From the NCBI RefSeq assembly GCF_004770615.1, contig NZ_RQER01000011.1, positions 186,001-250,000 on the forward strand: a stretch of DNA of 64,000 nt, written 5' to 3'. The stretch's first letter is position 1. Every line of letters begins with the position of its first letter. Made by a program: the position numbers and the translations under genes. A model generated the notes under the pieces. That model had not been told where the DNA came from, did not search any database, and saw only the letters and a program-made list of their open reading frames with translations. Of this stretch, positions 25,416-34,960 are shown piece by piece. Origin of the DNA: Leptospira langatensis. Lineage in GTDB: Bacteria; Spirochaetota; Leptospiria; Leptospirales; Leptospiraceae.

Positions 25416-27668
25416 TTAATCCAACAGATCCCTGAAATGGATCTGATCCAAATCCTTCTGCAGGGAGTTTTCCGCCTTTTCTATCTTGTCCTTGATCTTA
25501 TCCGGATAGATCTGAAAGGAAGGATCTTCCTTTAAAAGAGCTTCCGGGATCTTACGATAGAAATCGCCCAGGCTCAAATCTTCTCCCGAAACGACCGGAA
25601 GCCAGGTGGATCCTTCGCTCGTTTCTACTAAAAGACCTGCTTGGGTCAAAGTCTTCGTGAGCCTTGGGATCTCTTCTGCACGTAAGCCGGAACAGTGGGC
25701 TAGGTCAAGATTCTTAGGAGGGACTTTATTCTCTTTTTGTACCTGATACACCGCTTTCAATACTGCGATCAGTTTTCGAAACTCATAGCTAAAAGAAGTA
25801 TGATGCTCTTCTATCAATTGAAAAGGAGCGTAATATCTCTCCGGGTATTGGACGCAGGCGGTTACTTCCGCACCGAATAGAACGATCAGAGAAAGAGAAT
25901 ATACTCCGATCAAAAAGATCGGAATGGAGGCGAGCGCCTTATATACGATCATTGTAGTTTCGGAGAAGGAAGTAATATAGATCTTAAACCCGTATAGGAA
26001 GACTAGAAAGATCACACTAGTAAAACCGGAGCCCCAAGCGGAAGCACGAATAGGGACCTTTGTATTCGGGATGAGAGTGAATAAGGCCAAGAAGAAGAAC
26101 CAAATTCCCGCCAAGGGAAATGAGAATTTTAGAATATTATAAGCGGAGAATACGGATTCCCCTCCTTGTAAAATAACGGTCTCATACTTTACATCCTTGT
26201 ATTCGGAAAGACTGATCTTTTGATATTCTCCTATATTCAAAAGCCTGAATCTACCGTTCTCGCTCCTGTCCAGAAGAACGGAAGCGAATACTTTTCCTTT
26301 CGCAGGTACATAGAAAGTATTCCAATGCTCTCCGCCGTCAATGGAGACGAGTATATTTCCGAGGGCATCCAAGAGGAATATGTCTGTCGATTCTTCGTTA
26401 GAAACAGTCCAGATCTTACTGAAAGTATAACGCTTGTGGCTTAGATTCTTCCAGGAGTAACCGCCGTCCTCCGTCTTGAAGATAGAGCCTCTCTCTCCAG
26501 TTGCGATCAGTTCACCAGGACGGATCCTATGGATGTCCTTCAAACCTTGGCCGGTGATCTTAGTGGCAGACCAGGTAAATCCGCCGTCTTCGCTTTTCCA
26601 AACATTTCCGTCTTCGTCCACTATATAGCCGCGATACGATTCCGGAAAATACACCCTGTTTGCTCTCATTCTGAGAACATTCGGAAAGACAGGTTTGTAA
26701 CTTCTGCCTTGGGTAAAGAAATGGAGAACTTCTCCGTTCGAGAAGATGAGATAGAAATTCCCTTCCGTAATATATTCGAAATCCTTAAAGCTCGAATTGT
26801 CGAAATAGATTGCAGTCCATACGGAGCCGTCTACCGGTTTGGAGAGAAGGAGCCCCTGAGCGGAAAGTGCGTATACCTTGCCGTCACGAACGGAAACCCG
26901 AACAAAACTTTCCTTGGAAAGATCTGGCTTCTCGCAGAAGTCCATTCGAACTCCGAAAGAATCCACGCACCGAATGTTCTTCAGATCCACATCCTTTTCG
27001 TCGATGAAGTAATCCTTTTTCAGGTTGGGATCCAGACGAAATAGGGTGCCGTTCTCTCCCGCGATCCAGATGCGATTTTCGGGATCCTTGTCCATGCTTA
27101 GGAAATGGGAAGGACGAAATACATCGGTGACCTTCTGGGCCAGATTGTCCCCGATCACAAGAAGAAGGGGACCTATGGAAAGTACGAAAAAGTAAAATAC
27201 GAATTCTTGTATTAGGGATCGGTTCTCTTCGATCCTCCAGATGGAATTGAAGGAATTCTCCAAGGATCTAAGAACTGTGGTAGCGGAAAAGACGAGCAGA
27301 ACGAAACCGATGGCACCTATCTGTCTCGCAGCATCTATTAATTCTCCCAGAGTATCCAGATACGGATTGATATCCAGATTGATATTGCTCTTAAGAAAAA
27401 ACACATTAATTTTATCGAATATTTCTTCCTTACGATTGTCTAGTCCCGAAGTGATCGTAAGAAGGGATAGAGCCACTACTAGCATGGGGATCAGGGAAAC
27501 GATGGTAGTATAAGAGATCCCGGATGCCTTGATGAGACACTCGTCCTTAATGAAACGATAGGCGGAGGCAGCCAAAACCCGGATGGTAAAATTCAATTTT
27601 CGTCCAATGCCCGCATCCGGGATATAATCGAAGAATCTGCTGTATTTTGTATTTGGATGAGGATTCAT
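25416..27668 (-). CDS. BrkB/YihY-family membrane protein with an inserted periplasmic beta-propeller
   Basis: The 750-residue protein is about twice the usual BrkB/YihY length. Residues 1-190 hold the first three family helices (TTIVSLIPMLVVALSLLTI, IGAIGFVLLVFSATTVLRSLENSFNSIWRIEENRS, and VFYFFVLSIGPLLLVIGD). Residues about 190-500 are an insertion with Asp-box repeats KSEDGGFTW, KTEDGGYSW and VSIDGGEHW, typical of Ycf48/BNR-like propellers. Helices 4-6 resume near 509 (IWFFFLALFTLIPNTKVPIRAS) and a winged-helix-like tail follows. With the N-terminus inside, the insertion falls in the periplasm. It starts in an ATGA overlap with the preceding methyltransferase. Function unknown; a sensing or assembly role for the propeller is inference. 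Confidence 0.85.
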   Translation of the reverse strand: MNPHPNTKYSRFFDYIPDAGIGRKLNFTIRVLAASAYRFIKDECLIKASGISYTTIVSLIPMLVVALSLLTITSGLDNRKEEIFDKINVFFLKSNINLDINPYLDTLGELIDAARQIGAIGFVLLVFSATTVLRSLENSFNSIWRIEENRSLIQEFVFYFFVLSIGPLLLVIGDNLAQKVTDVFRPSHFLSMDKDPENRIWIAGENGTLFRLDPNLKKDYFIDEKDVDLKNIRCVDSFGVRMDFCEKPDLSKESFVRVSVRDGKVYALSAQGLLLSKPVDGSVWTAIYFDNSSFKDFEYITEGNFYLIFSNGEVLHFFTQGRSYKPVFPNVLRMRANRVYFPESYRGYIVDEDGNVWKSEDGGFTWSATKITGQGLKDIHRIRPGELIATGERGSIFKTEDGGYSWKNLSHKRYTFSKIWTVSNEESTDIFLLDALGNILVSIDGGEHWNTFYVPAKGKVFASVLLDRSENGRFRLLNIGEYQKISLSEYKDVKYETVILQGGESVFSAYNILKFSFPLAGIWFFFLALFTLIPNTKVPIRASAWGSGFTSVIFLVFLYGFKIYITSFSETTMIVYKALASIPIFLIGVYSLSLIVLFGAEVTACVQYPERYYAPFQLIEEHHTSFSYEFRKLIAVLKAVYQVQKENKVPPKNLDLAHCSGLRAEEIPRLTKTLTQAGLLVETSEGSTWLPVVSGEDLSLGDFYRKIPEALLKEDPSFQIYPDKIKDKIEKAENSLQKDLDQIHFRDLLD

Positions 27669-28558
27669 TTCTTGATCGCGTAATGCACCATGGAAGAAGT
27701 GAGAGGGCGACCCTGCTTAGAGAACTTACTTTTCCAGTGATATAAGGCGATCCTAAACCACTTCCAGTAATCCTTCCAACTAACGAAGCTTCCTCGAGAC
27801 TTTAAGAGTTTCGCAGAAAGAGGGAAGTCCACTCCGAGGTAGGTAATTTGCCTTCGAAAGCTTCGATTGGCAAGAATTTTCCGAAGGTTTTTTTCAGAAT
27901 AATAATATACATGACCCGGCAAATAATAGTGATACTTGCTTCCTGCTTCGATTGCCTGCCAGCCCTCGAAGTTTGCGGTCTGTATTAGAAGAAGTCCTCC
28001 CGGCCTTAAGATCCGAGAGAGTTTGTCGAAGACCAGTTTCGGGTTTTCCAAATGCTCGATCACCTCGATCAGGGTGATCACATCGAAGAAATTCTCGGGC
28101 AGATCCGCATCCAAGAACTGGCCTTCCCAAACTGTGAAGCCTCTTTCTTTCGCGATCTTTGCGGAGTAGGGAGAGATCTCCACACCGAAGGGAACGAATC
28201 CTTTCTCTTTAGCACATTGGAGAAAGCCACCGAAGGAACAACCGATATCCAAGAAGTTTCCCGAAGACTTGAACTTAGAAATATTCTTCAGCCTTGCAAA
28301 CCAAACATAACGGTCGAATTTCTCGGTCTCTCTTTCGTCTCTGTAGGTAAATCCTTCTTTTCCTGTATAATATTCTTCTGTGTATAAGGACTCCGGTTCC
28401 GGTCTCGGAAATTGTGCCTGAAGACCGCAGGTCTTGCAGACTTGGATGGGAAGGTGAAAATCACCGAAAGAGGATTCGTAAAGAGGGACCCAGTCGCAAT
28501 TCCCTTCGAGAGGACATTCTTTGTAGATTATTTCCGAGCGAGAAAGATCCAATGGCAA
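27665..28558 (-). CDS. SAM-dependent methyltransferase with N-terminal zinc-ribbon-like motif
   Basis: The 297-residue protein begins with paired cysteines (CPLEGNC and VCKTCGLQ, residues 15-45) like the zinc-binding head of sugar or small-molecule C-methyltransferases. A class I Rossmann methyltransferase follows: NFLDIGCSFGGFLQCAKEKG, DVITLIEVIEHLENPKLVFDKLSRILRPGGLLLIQT. The substrate is unknown, but polysaccharide or nucleotide-sugar methylation is typical of this arrangement. The annotated start is TTG 28558, which overlaps the upstream gene by 31 bases; the TTG at 28552 is an equally possible start. The 3' end overlaps the BrkB-like start. Confidence 0.8.
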   Translation of the reverse strand: MPLDLSRSEIIYKECPLEGNCDWVPLYESSFGDFHLPIQVCKTCGLQAQFPRPEPESLYTEEYYTGKEGFTYRDERETEKFDRYVWFARLKNISKFKSSGNFLDIGCSFGGFLQCAKEKGFVPFGVEISPYSAKIAKERGFTVWEGQFLDADLPENFFDVITLIEVIEHLENPKLVFDKLSRILRPGGLLLIQTANFEGWQAIEAGSKYHYYLPGHVYYYSEKNLRKILANRSFRRQITYLGVDFPLSAKLLKSRGSFVSWKDYWKWFRIALYHWKSKFSKQGRPLTSSMVHYAIKK

Positions 28559-29160
28559 ATCCTCTCCTCTAATTTTCCTAGAGGAGTTCTTTCCGTATAG
28601 CCCATCTCGAAGGAAGAGAAATTACTTAATAAATCTTGAATATCATTTTGGGAGTAGAACCAGGTGGCTCCGCCCTTTAGGTCCGAGGCCCCGATCTTTC
28701 CTTGCTCTGCCTTTAAATGGGTATCACCTACGGCTCGAACGGAGGCCGCCAAATAACCGTCCTTTTTTAGAATCCTATGTTTTTCGTTTAATATAGATTT
28801 GGCGAGATCGGGAGAATTATAATGCAAGACTCCCCAGCTAACGATCAGATCGAATTCCTCATCCGAAAAAGGATAAGGAGGGGATTGAAGGAGAGAGACC
28901 TTGGCCCAAGGATAGGATTCTTTTATGGAATGTACAGAATTCTCGCTATAGTCGCAAGCGCTTACTTCGTAACCGAAGTCCTTTAGCAAAACACAATGTC
29001 TTCCGGAGCCAGAACCGAAATCCAATGCTTTGGGAGAGGGGCTCATCGGCTGTATTTTAGACAGCATCCGAACCAAGTTCTCATCCGGATAAGAAAGCTT
29101 GGATTTGGATCTTGTATAATGAGTTTCCCAGGCTTCTTTGGAAGGATGCTCAGCGGACAT
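28528..29160 (-). CDS. Class I SAM-dependent methyltransferase
   Basis: The 210-residue protein has the SAM-binding motif ALDFGSGSGRHCVLLKDFGYEVSACDYSE near residues 44-73, then FDLIVSWGVLHYNSPDLAKSILNEKHRILKKDGYLAASV, the usual motif IV to VI region. It matches the small stand-alone Methyltransf_11/25 type; the substrate is not evident. It overlaps the ATP-grasp gene by 11 bases upstream and the second methyltransferase gene downstream. Four genes are thus packed as ATP-grasp, methyltransferase, methyltransferase, BrkB-like, which suggests a common pathway. Confidence 0.85.
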   Translation of the reverse strand: MSAEHPSKEAWETHYTRSKSKLSYPDENLVRMLSKIQPMSPSPKALDFGSGSGRHCVLLKDFGYEVSACDYSENSVHSIKESYPWAKVSLLQSPPYPFSDEEFDLIVSWGVLHYNSPDLAKSILNEKHRILKKDGYLAASVRAVGDTHLKAEQGKIGASDLKGGATWFYSQNDIQDLLSNFSSFEMGYTERTPLGKLEERICHWIFLARK

Positions 29161-30409
29161 CGTACTCCGCCTTCATTCTGTTTTGAACGGAACCGTTCCA
29201 TTCTTCCTCCGAATTAGAGGATTTGGTTTTAATACAAAGCACTCTGGTTCTCGTTTCATTTCCAAGAGAAGTATCCAGCTTTGCACCGGGCTCTTTTAGA
29301 TTTTGTTGGAACAGGATTGTCTCAGCAGAGTACGTAGGAAAATCGTCCCAGTGCTTTAAAACCGAGATCCCTCTCGGGGGAACGTCGAACCTCACCTGGG
29401 ACTTTAGTTTTTTAGAAATTTCTAAAGTACTCGGAGGAGGTTCTATTTCTTCTCCGATGAGTAAATGCACAAGATTCGAGAAATAGTCATATCCGGAATA
29501 TCCGGGAACAAGAACGTCCGCCAGGTATTCGCCGCCTACTTCGGGGGCAGCTTCTATCAAGACCGGTTCTCCGTTCCGATCCAAACGGAACTCGGCAACG
29601 AAAGGACAGTTCTTGAGACCGGTAGCTTTTGTGATCGCTCTGCATTGCATCTTGATCTCTCCCTCTAATTCTGTGAGAGGGAAGGGAAGTCTGTGAGCCG
29701 CTTCTAAAAAGGGAGGGAAGCTACTGGTTTCCTTCAAGGAAAGACTGACCAAATGAAAATCGTGCGAGTCGATCAGACCTAGAACGGTACATTCTAAACC
29801 GCTAATATATTCCTCTAAGATCCATGTTTCCTCGGGCTTGGACTTGCCTGCAACCTTGGATTTTGTTCCCTTCTTCGCGGCGGAAATATTAGAAATATGT
29901 TTTAGATCCGAATCGGATTCGATGAGTTGGACGCCAGTTTTGCCGGAGCCTTGGCTTGGTTTTGCGATCCATGGATAGGGGAAGGATTTGGACTTTGCCT
30001 TGATCTCGGTGAGTGGGATCTCTTTGGGGACCCGGATCCCTTTAGGCTCCAAGGTTTCCTTTAGGACCTTCTTATCCGAAAAGCGAATGACTGCGTCGGT
30101 GCTTGCATATCTCAGCTTTAACTTCTCCGCGAGATAGGCAGCGCTAAATGTGGCCTTTCCAAAAGACCTAGTTCCCACACCTAAGATCGGAGTAGGAAGG
30201 GGATTCTCCGCTACGGCCCTGAGTATCCTGCGATATTCATGAGTAGACTCGATGATCCTAAGACTGGAAAGAGCGAAGCCGGGAGCCTTGTCGTCCTTGT
30301 CCACGGAAGCAACATCTAAGCCCAAGGACCGAGCTGCAGAGATCAGGGGCAATTGGTTCTTGCCCGCTCCTAAGGAGAGAAAGTAACCTTTCTTCTGCTT
30401 CTTTTTCAT
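29150..30409 (-). CDS. ATP-grasp family ligase
   Basis: The 419-residue protein opens with a pre-ATP-grasp Rossmann motif, FLSLGAGKNQLPLISAARSLG, then DKKVLKETLEPKGIRVPKEIPL. The ATP-grasp core follows with PWIAKPSQGSGKTGVQLIES, EEYISGLECTVLGLID, and the metal-binding CPFVAEFRLDRNGEPVLIEAAPEVGGEYLADVLVPG. It resembles carbamoyl-phosphate-synthase-like ATP-grasp enzymes that join carboxylates to amines or thiols; the substrates cannot be named. It is the first gene of a tightly overlapping minus-strand operon. The C-terminal tail of about 70 residues after the ATP-grasp fold has no evident match. Confidence 0.85.
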   Translation of the reverse strand: MKKKQKKGYFLSLGAGKNQLPLISAARSLGLDVASVDKDDKAPGFALSSLRIIESTHEYRRILRAVAENPLPTPILGVGTRSFGKATFSAAYLAEKLKLRYASTDAVIRFSDKKVLKETLEPKGIRVPKEIPLTEIKAKSKSFPYPWIAKPSQGSGKTGVQLIESDSDLKHISNISAAKKGTKSKVAGKSKPEETWILEEYISGLECTVLGLIDSHDFHLVSLSLKETSSFPPFLEAAHRLPFPLTELEGEIKMQCRAITKATGLKNCPFVAEFRLDRNGEPVLIEAAPEVGGEYLADVLVPGYSGYDYFSNLVHLLIGEEIEPPPSTLEISKKLKSQVRFDVPPRGISVLKHWDDFPTYSAETILFQQNLKEPGAKLDTSLGNETRTRVLCIKTKSSNSEEEWNGSVQNRMKAEYDVR

Positions 30410-30545
30410 TCCTCGGATAGATAGCCTTCTGCGAACAAGACTGTCAAAAGTTTTTTAGGAATGAGACAAATTTTGCGGTTTATGTCCTCAAAAACGTAAG
30501 GCGATTCGCGAAACGGTCCGATCCTAGATGCATAGGGAGAAGGAC

Positions 30546-31406
30546 ATGCTAAGAGGACTCTATACCGGATCCAATGGAATGATCATCCAACAGACTAGAA
30601 TGGATGTGATCTCGAATAATCTTGCGAACGTAGACAAGACTGCGTACAAGAGAGACACCACTGTCTTCAAGACCTTTCCCGAAATGCTATTACATAGATA
30701 TAATGAGGATGGAGTGGGGAAGGTGCCGATGGGTTCCTTCGATACCGCACCCGTTATCGGCAAACTAGGATTAGGTGGAGAGGTCAATGAGATCTATACC
30801 AGATTCGAACAAGGTGCCGTGAAGAAGACGGACAATCCTTTCGATCTGATGTTGCAGGATCGTCCAGGTTCGGAGCATCCCGCATTCTTTAGTGTTCTTA
30901 CCAATAGAGGAGAGAGGCTTTCCCGCTCCGGAGCGTTCGTATTAGATACGAATGGATACTTGGTAACACCGCAAGGATTCCCTCTCATGGGAGAGAATGG
31001 GCCGATCAAAGTAGCTCGGGGAAATTTTTTGATCCGTGAGAATGGAGAGATCTGGATCAACGGAGAGATCGGTAACGATCCCAGAAATTCCACAGGAACG
31101 GACAAGAACCGTTTTGAGACTCCGGTACTTTTAGATAAGATCAAACTTCGCACAGTGGATCAACCCAGACATTTGGACAAGGAAGGAGATTCCTTCTATA
31201 ACGAGACACCTGAGTCTGGAGAGGCTCGACCTCTTCTTGCTGACGAAGAGCCGAACCTGCTCCAAGGTTATTTAGAAGCTTCTAATGTTAGCGTAGTGAC
31301 CGAGATGGTGGAAATGATCGAGGTGAACCGTTCTTACGAAGCGAACCAGAAAACCGTTCAAACCCAAGACGGTATGCTAGGCCGCTTATTCGAAGTATTG
31401 CGTTAG
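30546..31406 (+). CDS. flgF: Flagellar basal-body rod protein, FlgF type
   Basis: This 286-residue axial protein starts [35 protein letters not shown], the rod N-terminal consensus. It has [19 protein letters not shown] in the middle and [38 protein letters not shown] at the C-terminus. It is a second FlgG-like protein beside flgG at 19481; FlgF, the proximal rod protein, is the most natural assignment, although FlgG-family membership alone is certain. ATG 30546 is preferred over ATG 30528 because GGGAGAAGG lies just before it and the N-terminus then matches the family. It stands alone, unlinked to a flagellar operon. Confidence 0.8.
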   Translation: MLRGLYTGSNGMIIQQTRMDVISNNLANVDKTAYKRDTTVFKTFPEMLLHRYNEDGVGKVPMGSFDTAPVIGKLGLGGEVNEIYTRFEQGAVKKTDNPFDLMLQDRPGSEHPAFFSVLTNRGERLSRSGAFVLDTNGYLVTPQGFPLMGENGPIKVARGNFLIRENGEIWINGEIGNDPRNSTGTDKNRFETPVLLDKIKLRTVDQPRHLDKEGDSFYNETPESGEARPLLADEEPNLLQGYLEASNVSVVTEMVEMIEVNRSYEANQKTVQTQDGMLGRLFEVLR

Positions 31407-31472
31407 ACGCTATTTCTTCTCGCTGAATAATCTATAATCATTTACTTTGAGAAGACGATGATAGGCTTGATG

Positions 31473-32066
31473 TCATAGACAGTCTTTGTTGAACCTTTCG
31501 TTTGCTTTGTCGATCAGTATAGGCAATAATCTTTCTATTATTTCCTTTTGTCGATTCTCAATGCTTTTTTCAAGAAGAGGAAGCCCGAGTATACCTCCTA
31601 ATACCCACAAGTGTACTGTCCAATTAGCCTTTACTTCACGTAGAAAAGTTACCTTGCCGGCATTAACAATCATTAATTTGATCATCGACGATCTTTCGGT
31701 GCGGAATGGGATTAATCCTAATGTAATATCAAAGATGATATTTGAAATGCCTGCAGGCTCTGTTATTTCCGTATATTCGATCATTGCATTTGAAGCAATT
31801 GTAGTATTTTGGGGAAATCTATCTAATGCGGTATTAATGAAAGACCTTAATTGCAATGTATTGAACGGATCTTGAAATGTGAGCCTTCCTTCACTTGAGC
31901 TATTTGGATTAGAACTTTTGCTTAAGAACTTTGTCTCAAATGCCTTGAAGGGCAAGCGACAATGAATGGTGGATTCGATTAAGTTTCCATTAGAAAAATA
32001 TTCAGGATTGCCCGAGCTTACACAGCTTGCTGTGATTAGGAGAAGCAAAATATAAATTCTTTTCAT
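31473..32066 (-). CDS. Putative lipoprotein of unknown function
   Basis: I do not recognise this 197-residue protein beyond its export signal. MKRIYILLLLITASC is a short lipoprotein signal with the lipidated Cys at residue 15, followed by SSGN. The mature part has no cysteine cluster and ends in a predicted helix (LLEKSIENRQKEIIERLLPILIDKANERFNKDCL). It lies at the start of an A+T-richer stretch (31.4-36.8 kb) with few recognisable families, which suggests recently acquired or fast-evolving DNA. It is probably a surface or periplasmic lipoprotein specific to Leptospira. Confidence 0.7.
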   Translation of the reverse strand: MKRIYILLLLITASCVSSGNPEYFSNGNLIESTIHCRLPFKAFETKFLSKSSNPNSSSEGRLTFQDPFNTLQLRSFINTALDRFPQNTTIASNAMIEYTEITEPAGISNIIFDITLGLIPFRTERSSMIKLMIVNAGKVTFLREVKANWTVHLWVLGGILGLPLLEKSIENRQKEIIERLLPILIDKANERFNKDCL

Positions 32067-32145
32067 CTCATTTCCAAATATTTCTGAATGCGAGGTTAAT
32101 TTTCAATAGAATTTATAGGGTAGTCTAAGCGCCATCAAAACAAGT

Positions 32146-32167
32146 TTGCCATAATAATTTATGGCAA
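32146..32167. repeat. Perfect 9-bp inverted repeat
   Basis: TTGCCATAA and TTATGGCAA flank a TAAT loop. The element lies 80 bp upstream of the lipoprotein gene and 145 bp downstream of the small membrane protein gene, both on the minus strand. No U-tract follows, so an operator is as likely as a terminator. Confidence 0.45.
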
Positions 32168-32311
32168 GGAAGATTGTTCCAATGAAGGAAGGTGGCGTTG
32201 CTTTGTATATCGCATATAAAGCGGCACAGAGTTCTCGGTCTCCTATTGCTCAACGCCGTTTCCACTTTACTTTAATATTGTTATTCTGTAAGATTATAAA
32301 TATTGAATTTA

Positions 32312-32680
32312 CTATCTGATTGCCTCGGTCTTCCACCAACGCCAGCCTAGAAAGAGGGCAATGATTGCTATGGAATAGAGCACGATCGGCAATCTCAAGG
32401 AAGGTTTAATCGCATAACTTTCTGTGATCCGAACATCCACGTTATTTCCGATATCGTCGGAATTGGTATTTTCCACCTCACCCATTTGGATCTTTCCTTG
32501 ATAAGTCCAGAATCCGTTACAGGTTTCCGCCCTTCTGATTTTTTTACAACTTGTGACTTTTGCGGTTCCGGGAGTTCCGACCGACTGACGATAGGCGAGA
32601 TAACTCCCTCCGGTGATACTTCCTAAAGAAAGTATTAAGATAATTACCCTGGTGATTATATTCTGTTTTTTGCGGTTCAT
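32312..32680 (-). CDS. Small DUF3592-like membrane protein
   Basis: The 122-residue protein has one hydrophobic helix at residues 10-30 (VIILILSLGSITGGSYLAY) and another near 98-116 (LPIVLYSIAIIALFLGWRWW). The part between them is polar, with two cysteines (SCKKIRRAETCNG) that could form a disulfide outside the cytoplasm. The helix-beta-helix layout resembles DUF3592 proteins. No function is known. A 145-bp gap with an inverted repeat separates it from the next minus-strand gene, so co-transcription is uncertain. Confidence 0.65.
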   Translation of the reverse strand: MNRKKQNIITRVIILILSLGSITGGSYLAYRQSVGTPGTAKVTSCKKIRRAETCNGFWTYQGKIQMGEVENTNSDDIGNNVDVRITESYAIKPSLRLPIVLYSIAIIALFLGWRWWKTEAIR

Positions 32681-33622
32681 AAGTCCTTACGCTCTTTTAT
32701 TTCTTCCTGTATATCCGTTCCAACAATTTTTAGGAAATGATTTGCTCAGGAAATTTACGGCACGCAATTACCTTTATCCGAGTACCGTAAAAATGGATTG
32801 CTTATAAGTTTTAAGGCTTAGCCTTAAAGGATATGAATGATTGTAAGGCCAAACGAATTTTCCGTTGCTGGTTCCTTGAAAATTTACGTTTGTTCAGGCG
32901 TTTGTTGCTGTTACTACTTTCGGATATCGAATTAGGGGTTCTTAAAGGATATATCCGAACGCCCATGTTGGTATTTTATATAATGAAAAACTCGCCGACA
33001 TAACCTAATGCAGCAAAAGAAGTACTCATTAAGGTTATAAAGATGTGAATTCTCGCGGATATTGTAACTAACCTAGCAAATAAACGCAGCGCCTAAGATG
33101 ACCCACAGCAATTCCTAAGATAGTTGCGACTCCAGCGGGTGCTCAACGAATATAACTCTTACGCCCTCAGCCGTTGCCATTAATTGCGTAATAAGAACGT
33201 AAAAGGATCCTGCTGTTAGAGCGACTGCATGCATTAAGACAAGCGGCGCCAATGCCGCATCTGCTGCTCATGCCCGAAATCTCCTACCTGAGTTTTACTT
33301 GTATACGTTATGCGCTGAATTGTACCGCGGACAGAATTCCAGCGCCTGGAGTTTCTAAATGTTGCTTTAGTTCGTGGGCGGATGAGCAGCTCTTTTTATC
33401 CTTTTGAATTCTTATAGGTCTCTTTCAATTAGTATTCCAAAGAAACTTTTAAGAATTTGTCGTAAAATGGAAAAATGTACTTCGAACTTAACTTTCCGTT
33501 GTGAAAATATGTAATGTTCTTTGTTGATTAAGAGTTATTCTTTTAGGCACTCATTATTGGAATACCCACCTAGTCAGTAAAAGCACCTTTTGAAAACAAA
33601 AATTATAAAATGGGATGGCGAG
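32681..33622. other. Gene-poor stretch with a possible decayed coding remnant
   Basis: No complete gene is visible. On the minus strand between about 33070 and 33300 there are adjacent protein-like stretches in two frames: LMHAVALTAGSFYVLITQLM in one, then APAGVATILGIAVGHLRRC in the next, interrupted by stops. This looks like a frameshifted membrane-protein remnant, but the family is not identifiable. The remainder shows no recognisable RNA gene or repeat. Confidence 0.4.
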
Positions 33623-34960
33623 ATGAAAAAAACTCTTTTACTTTTTATCATTCTTTTTCCTTGTACGTGGACGCATATACACGCTCAAAAACTCGAAAAC
33701 AACCAAACATCAATTCAAAAAGCATTGCACGAAGTTGAAGGCGCTTCGTCCGAATTTAATAGTAATCTGGAAGGTCAGCTTGGACTAGATTTTGCAGTGG
33801 ATAAACTGATCAAAGATAAACGAATTCAACCTGAAAACGAATTTCATCAGTTTGTATTGGGAAATCTTTTGCTTCCATTCAAATTGGATTTGGCATTTCA
33901 GTATCATGAAGCAGCGCTTAAAAAAAGGCCGAATGATCAGAATTTTGTTATGGAATATGCGATCGATCTACATCGAAAACAGGAATTTGCAAGAGCCGTC
34001 GAATATTACAAAAAGTTTGCGGCAGCATTTCCTAAATACAATGATATTTATGTTTGGTTAGCTGATTGTTATATCAATCTCGACGATCCGAAAGCTGCTG
34101 TTTATTATTGGCATCGAGCGGATCATGCTCGTCACCATGCGAATATTGATTTCGCGATTTATACAATTTATGGAGTAAATACTTATCTTAAGAGAAATTT
34201 GTATCTTTCAAAACTAAGAGACGGACAGAAGGAAGCATTATATGAATTAATTGCTCTTGACGCGAAGTGGGATACCGATTGGTGGAATTTTCATACAAAA
34301 ATGAAGGTAATGCAAAGTGATATTGACTACGCCATCAAAAAGTTCGGAAATAATAACGAAGCAGTAAGAATATCGATCGCTTTCCAAAAAATTAAGGCAT
34401 CTCAGGATCGAAATTTAATAAAAACTACTTTAAAGAAAAACAACTTAATTATAGAAAACGGAAAAATTCCTGAAAATGGAAGTATCGCTTCTCATCTGCT
34501 TGAAATATGCATACAGAATAAACTCGTTGATGCCGCCGATTTTTATAATAAAAGAGGAAATGAAGTCCTTGCCTTAGCTAAAACTCTTAAGGACGAACGA
34601 ATGCTAAATATATATGCTCATATGCAATTGGCGGCAAAAGGTGTTGTTGATCCGGAAACTGCCTTACTCGGCTGGAAAGAATTCAAAGACGAAATGTTTG
34701 CGTATGATTTTTTCTTCCATAAAACGGGGAAGTTGAACTGCGACCAATCCGAATTGGACAAAGCTATCAAAGATTTTCCGAATTCTTCTCTCCTGTATAG
34801 TATTAAGTATGAATGTAATAAGAATAGCTTCTTTGGTGAATCTAAAAAAACTTTATTGATCGGATTGATAAAAAGAGAATTTAAATCTCTCTCAACGGAT
34901 CCAATGCGATATTCGTATAAACTTAAGCATTATTTTAATTTATTGGAGAAGGAATTATAA
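33623..34960 (+). CDS. Secreted TPR-like repeat protein
   Basis: The 445-residue protein has a clear signal peptide, MKKTLLLFIILFPCTWTHIHA, cleaved near residue 21. Helical hairpin pairs follow (HQFVLGNLLLPFKLDLAFQYHEAALKKRPNDQNFVMEYAIDLHRKQEFARAVEYYKKFAAAFPKYNDIYVWLADCYINLDDPKAAVYYWHRA), fitting tetratricopeptide repeats at about residues 75-180. The rest is helical and lysine-rich without a known domain. Base composition is visibly more A+T-rich than the core genes. ATG 33623 is preferred to a TTG at 33590, which would put 11 charged residues in front of the signal. It is likely periplasmic and may bind other proteins; its role is unknown. Confidence 0.75.
   Translation: MKKTLLLFIILFPCTWTHIHAQKLENNQTSIQKALHEVEGASSEFNSNLEGQLGLDFAVDKLIKDKRIQPENEFHQFVLGNLLLPFKLDLAFQYHEAALKKRPNDQNFVMEYAIDLHRKQEFARAVEYYKKFAAAFPKYNDIYVWLADCYINLDDPKAAVYYWHRADHARHHANIDFAIYTIYGVNTYLKRNLYLSKLRDGQKEALYELIALDAKWDTDWWNFHTKMKVMQSDIDYAIKKFGNNNEAVRISIAFQKIKASQDRNLIKTTLKKNNLIIENGKIPENGSIASHLLEICIQNKLVDAADFYNKRGNEVLALAKTLKDERMLNIYAHMQLAAKGVVDPETALLGWKEFKDEMFAYDFFFHKTGKLNCDQSELDKAIKDFPNSSLLYSIKYECNKNSFFGESKKTLLIGLIKREFKSLSTDPMRYSYKLKHYFNLLEKEL

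Noticed and set aside
26529..27044. 171-codon plus-strand frame inside the BrkB-like gene
   Set aside because: Antisense to a well-supported coding sequence and without a recognisable domain.
31407..31472. Possible terminator after flgF (TCTTCTC with GAGAAGA)
   Set aside because: The arms are seven bases and about 28 bases apart, with no U-tract.
33590..33622. TTG start for the TPR-like protein
   Set aside because: It would put a charged leader in front of a complete signal peptide beginning at ATG 33623.
32681..33622. Integron cassette array or attC sites
   Set aside because: No repeated core and inverse-core pairs were found.
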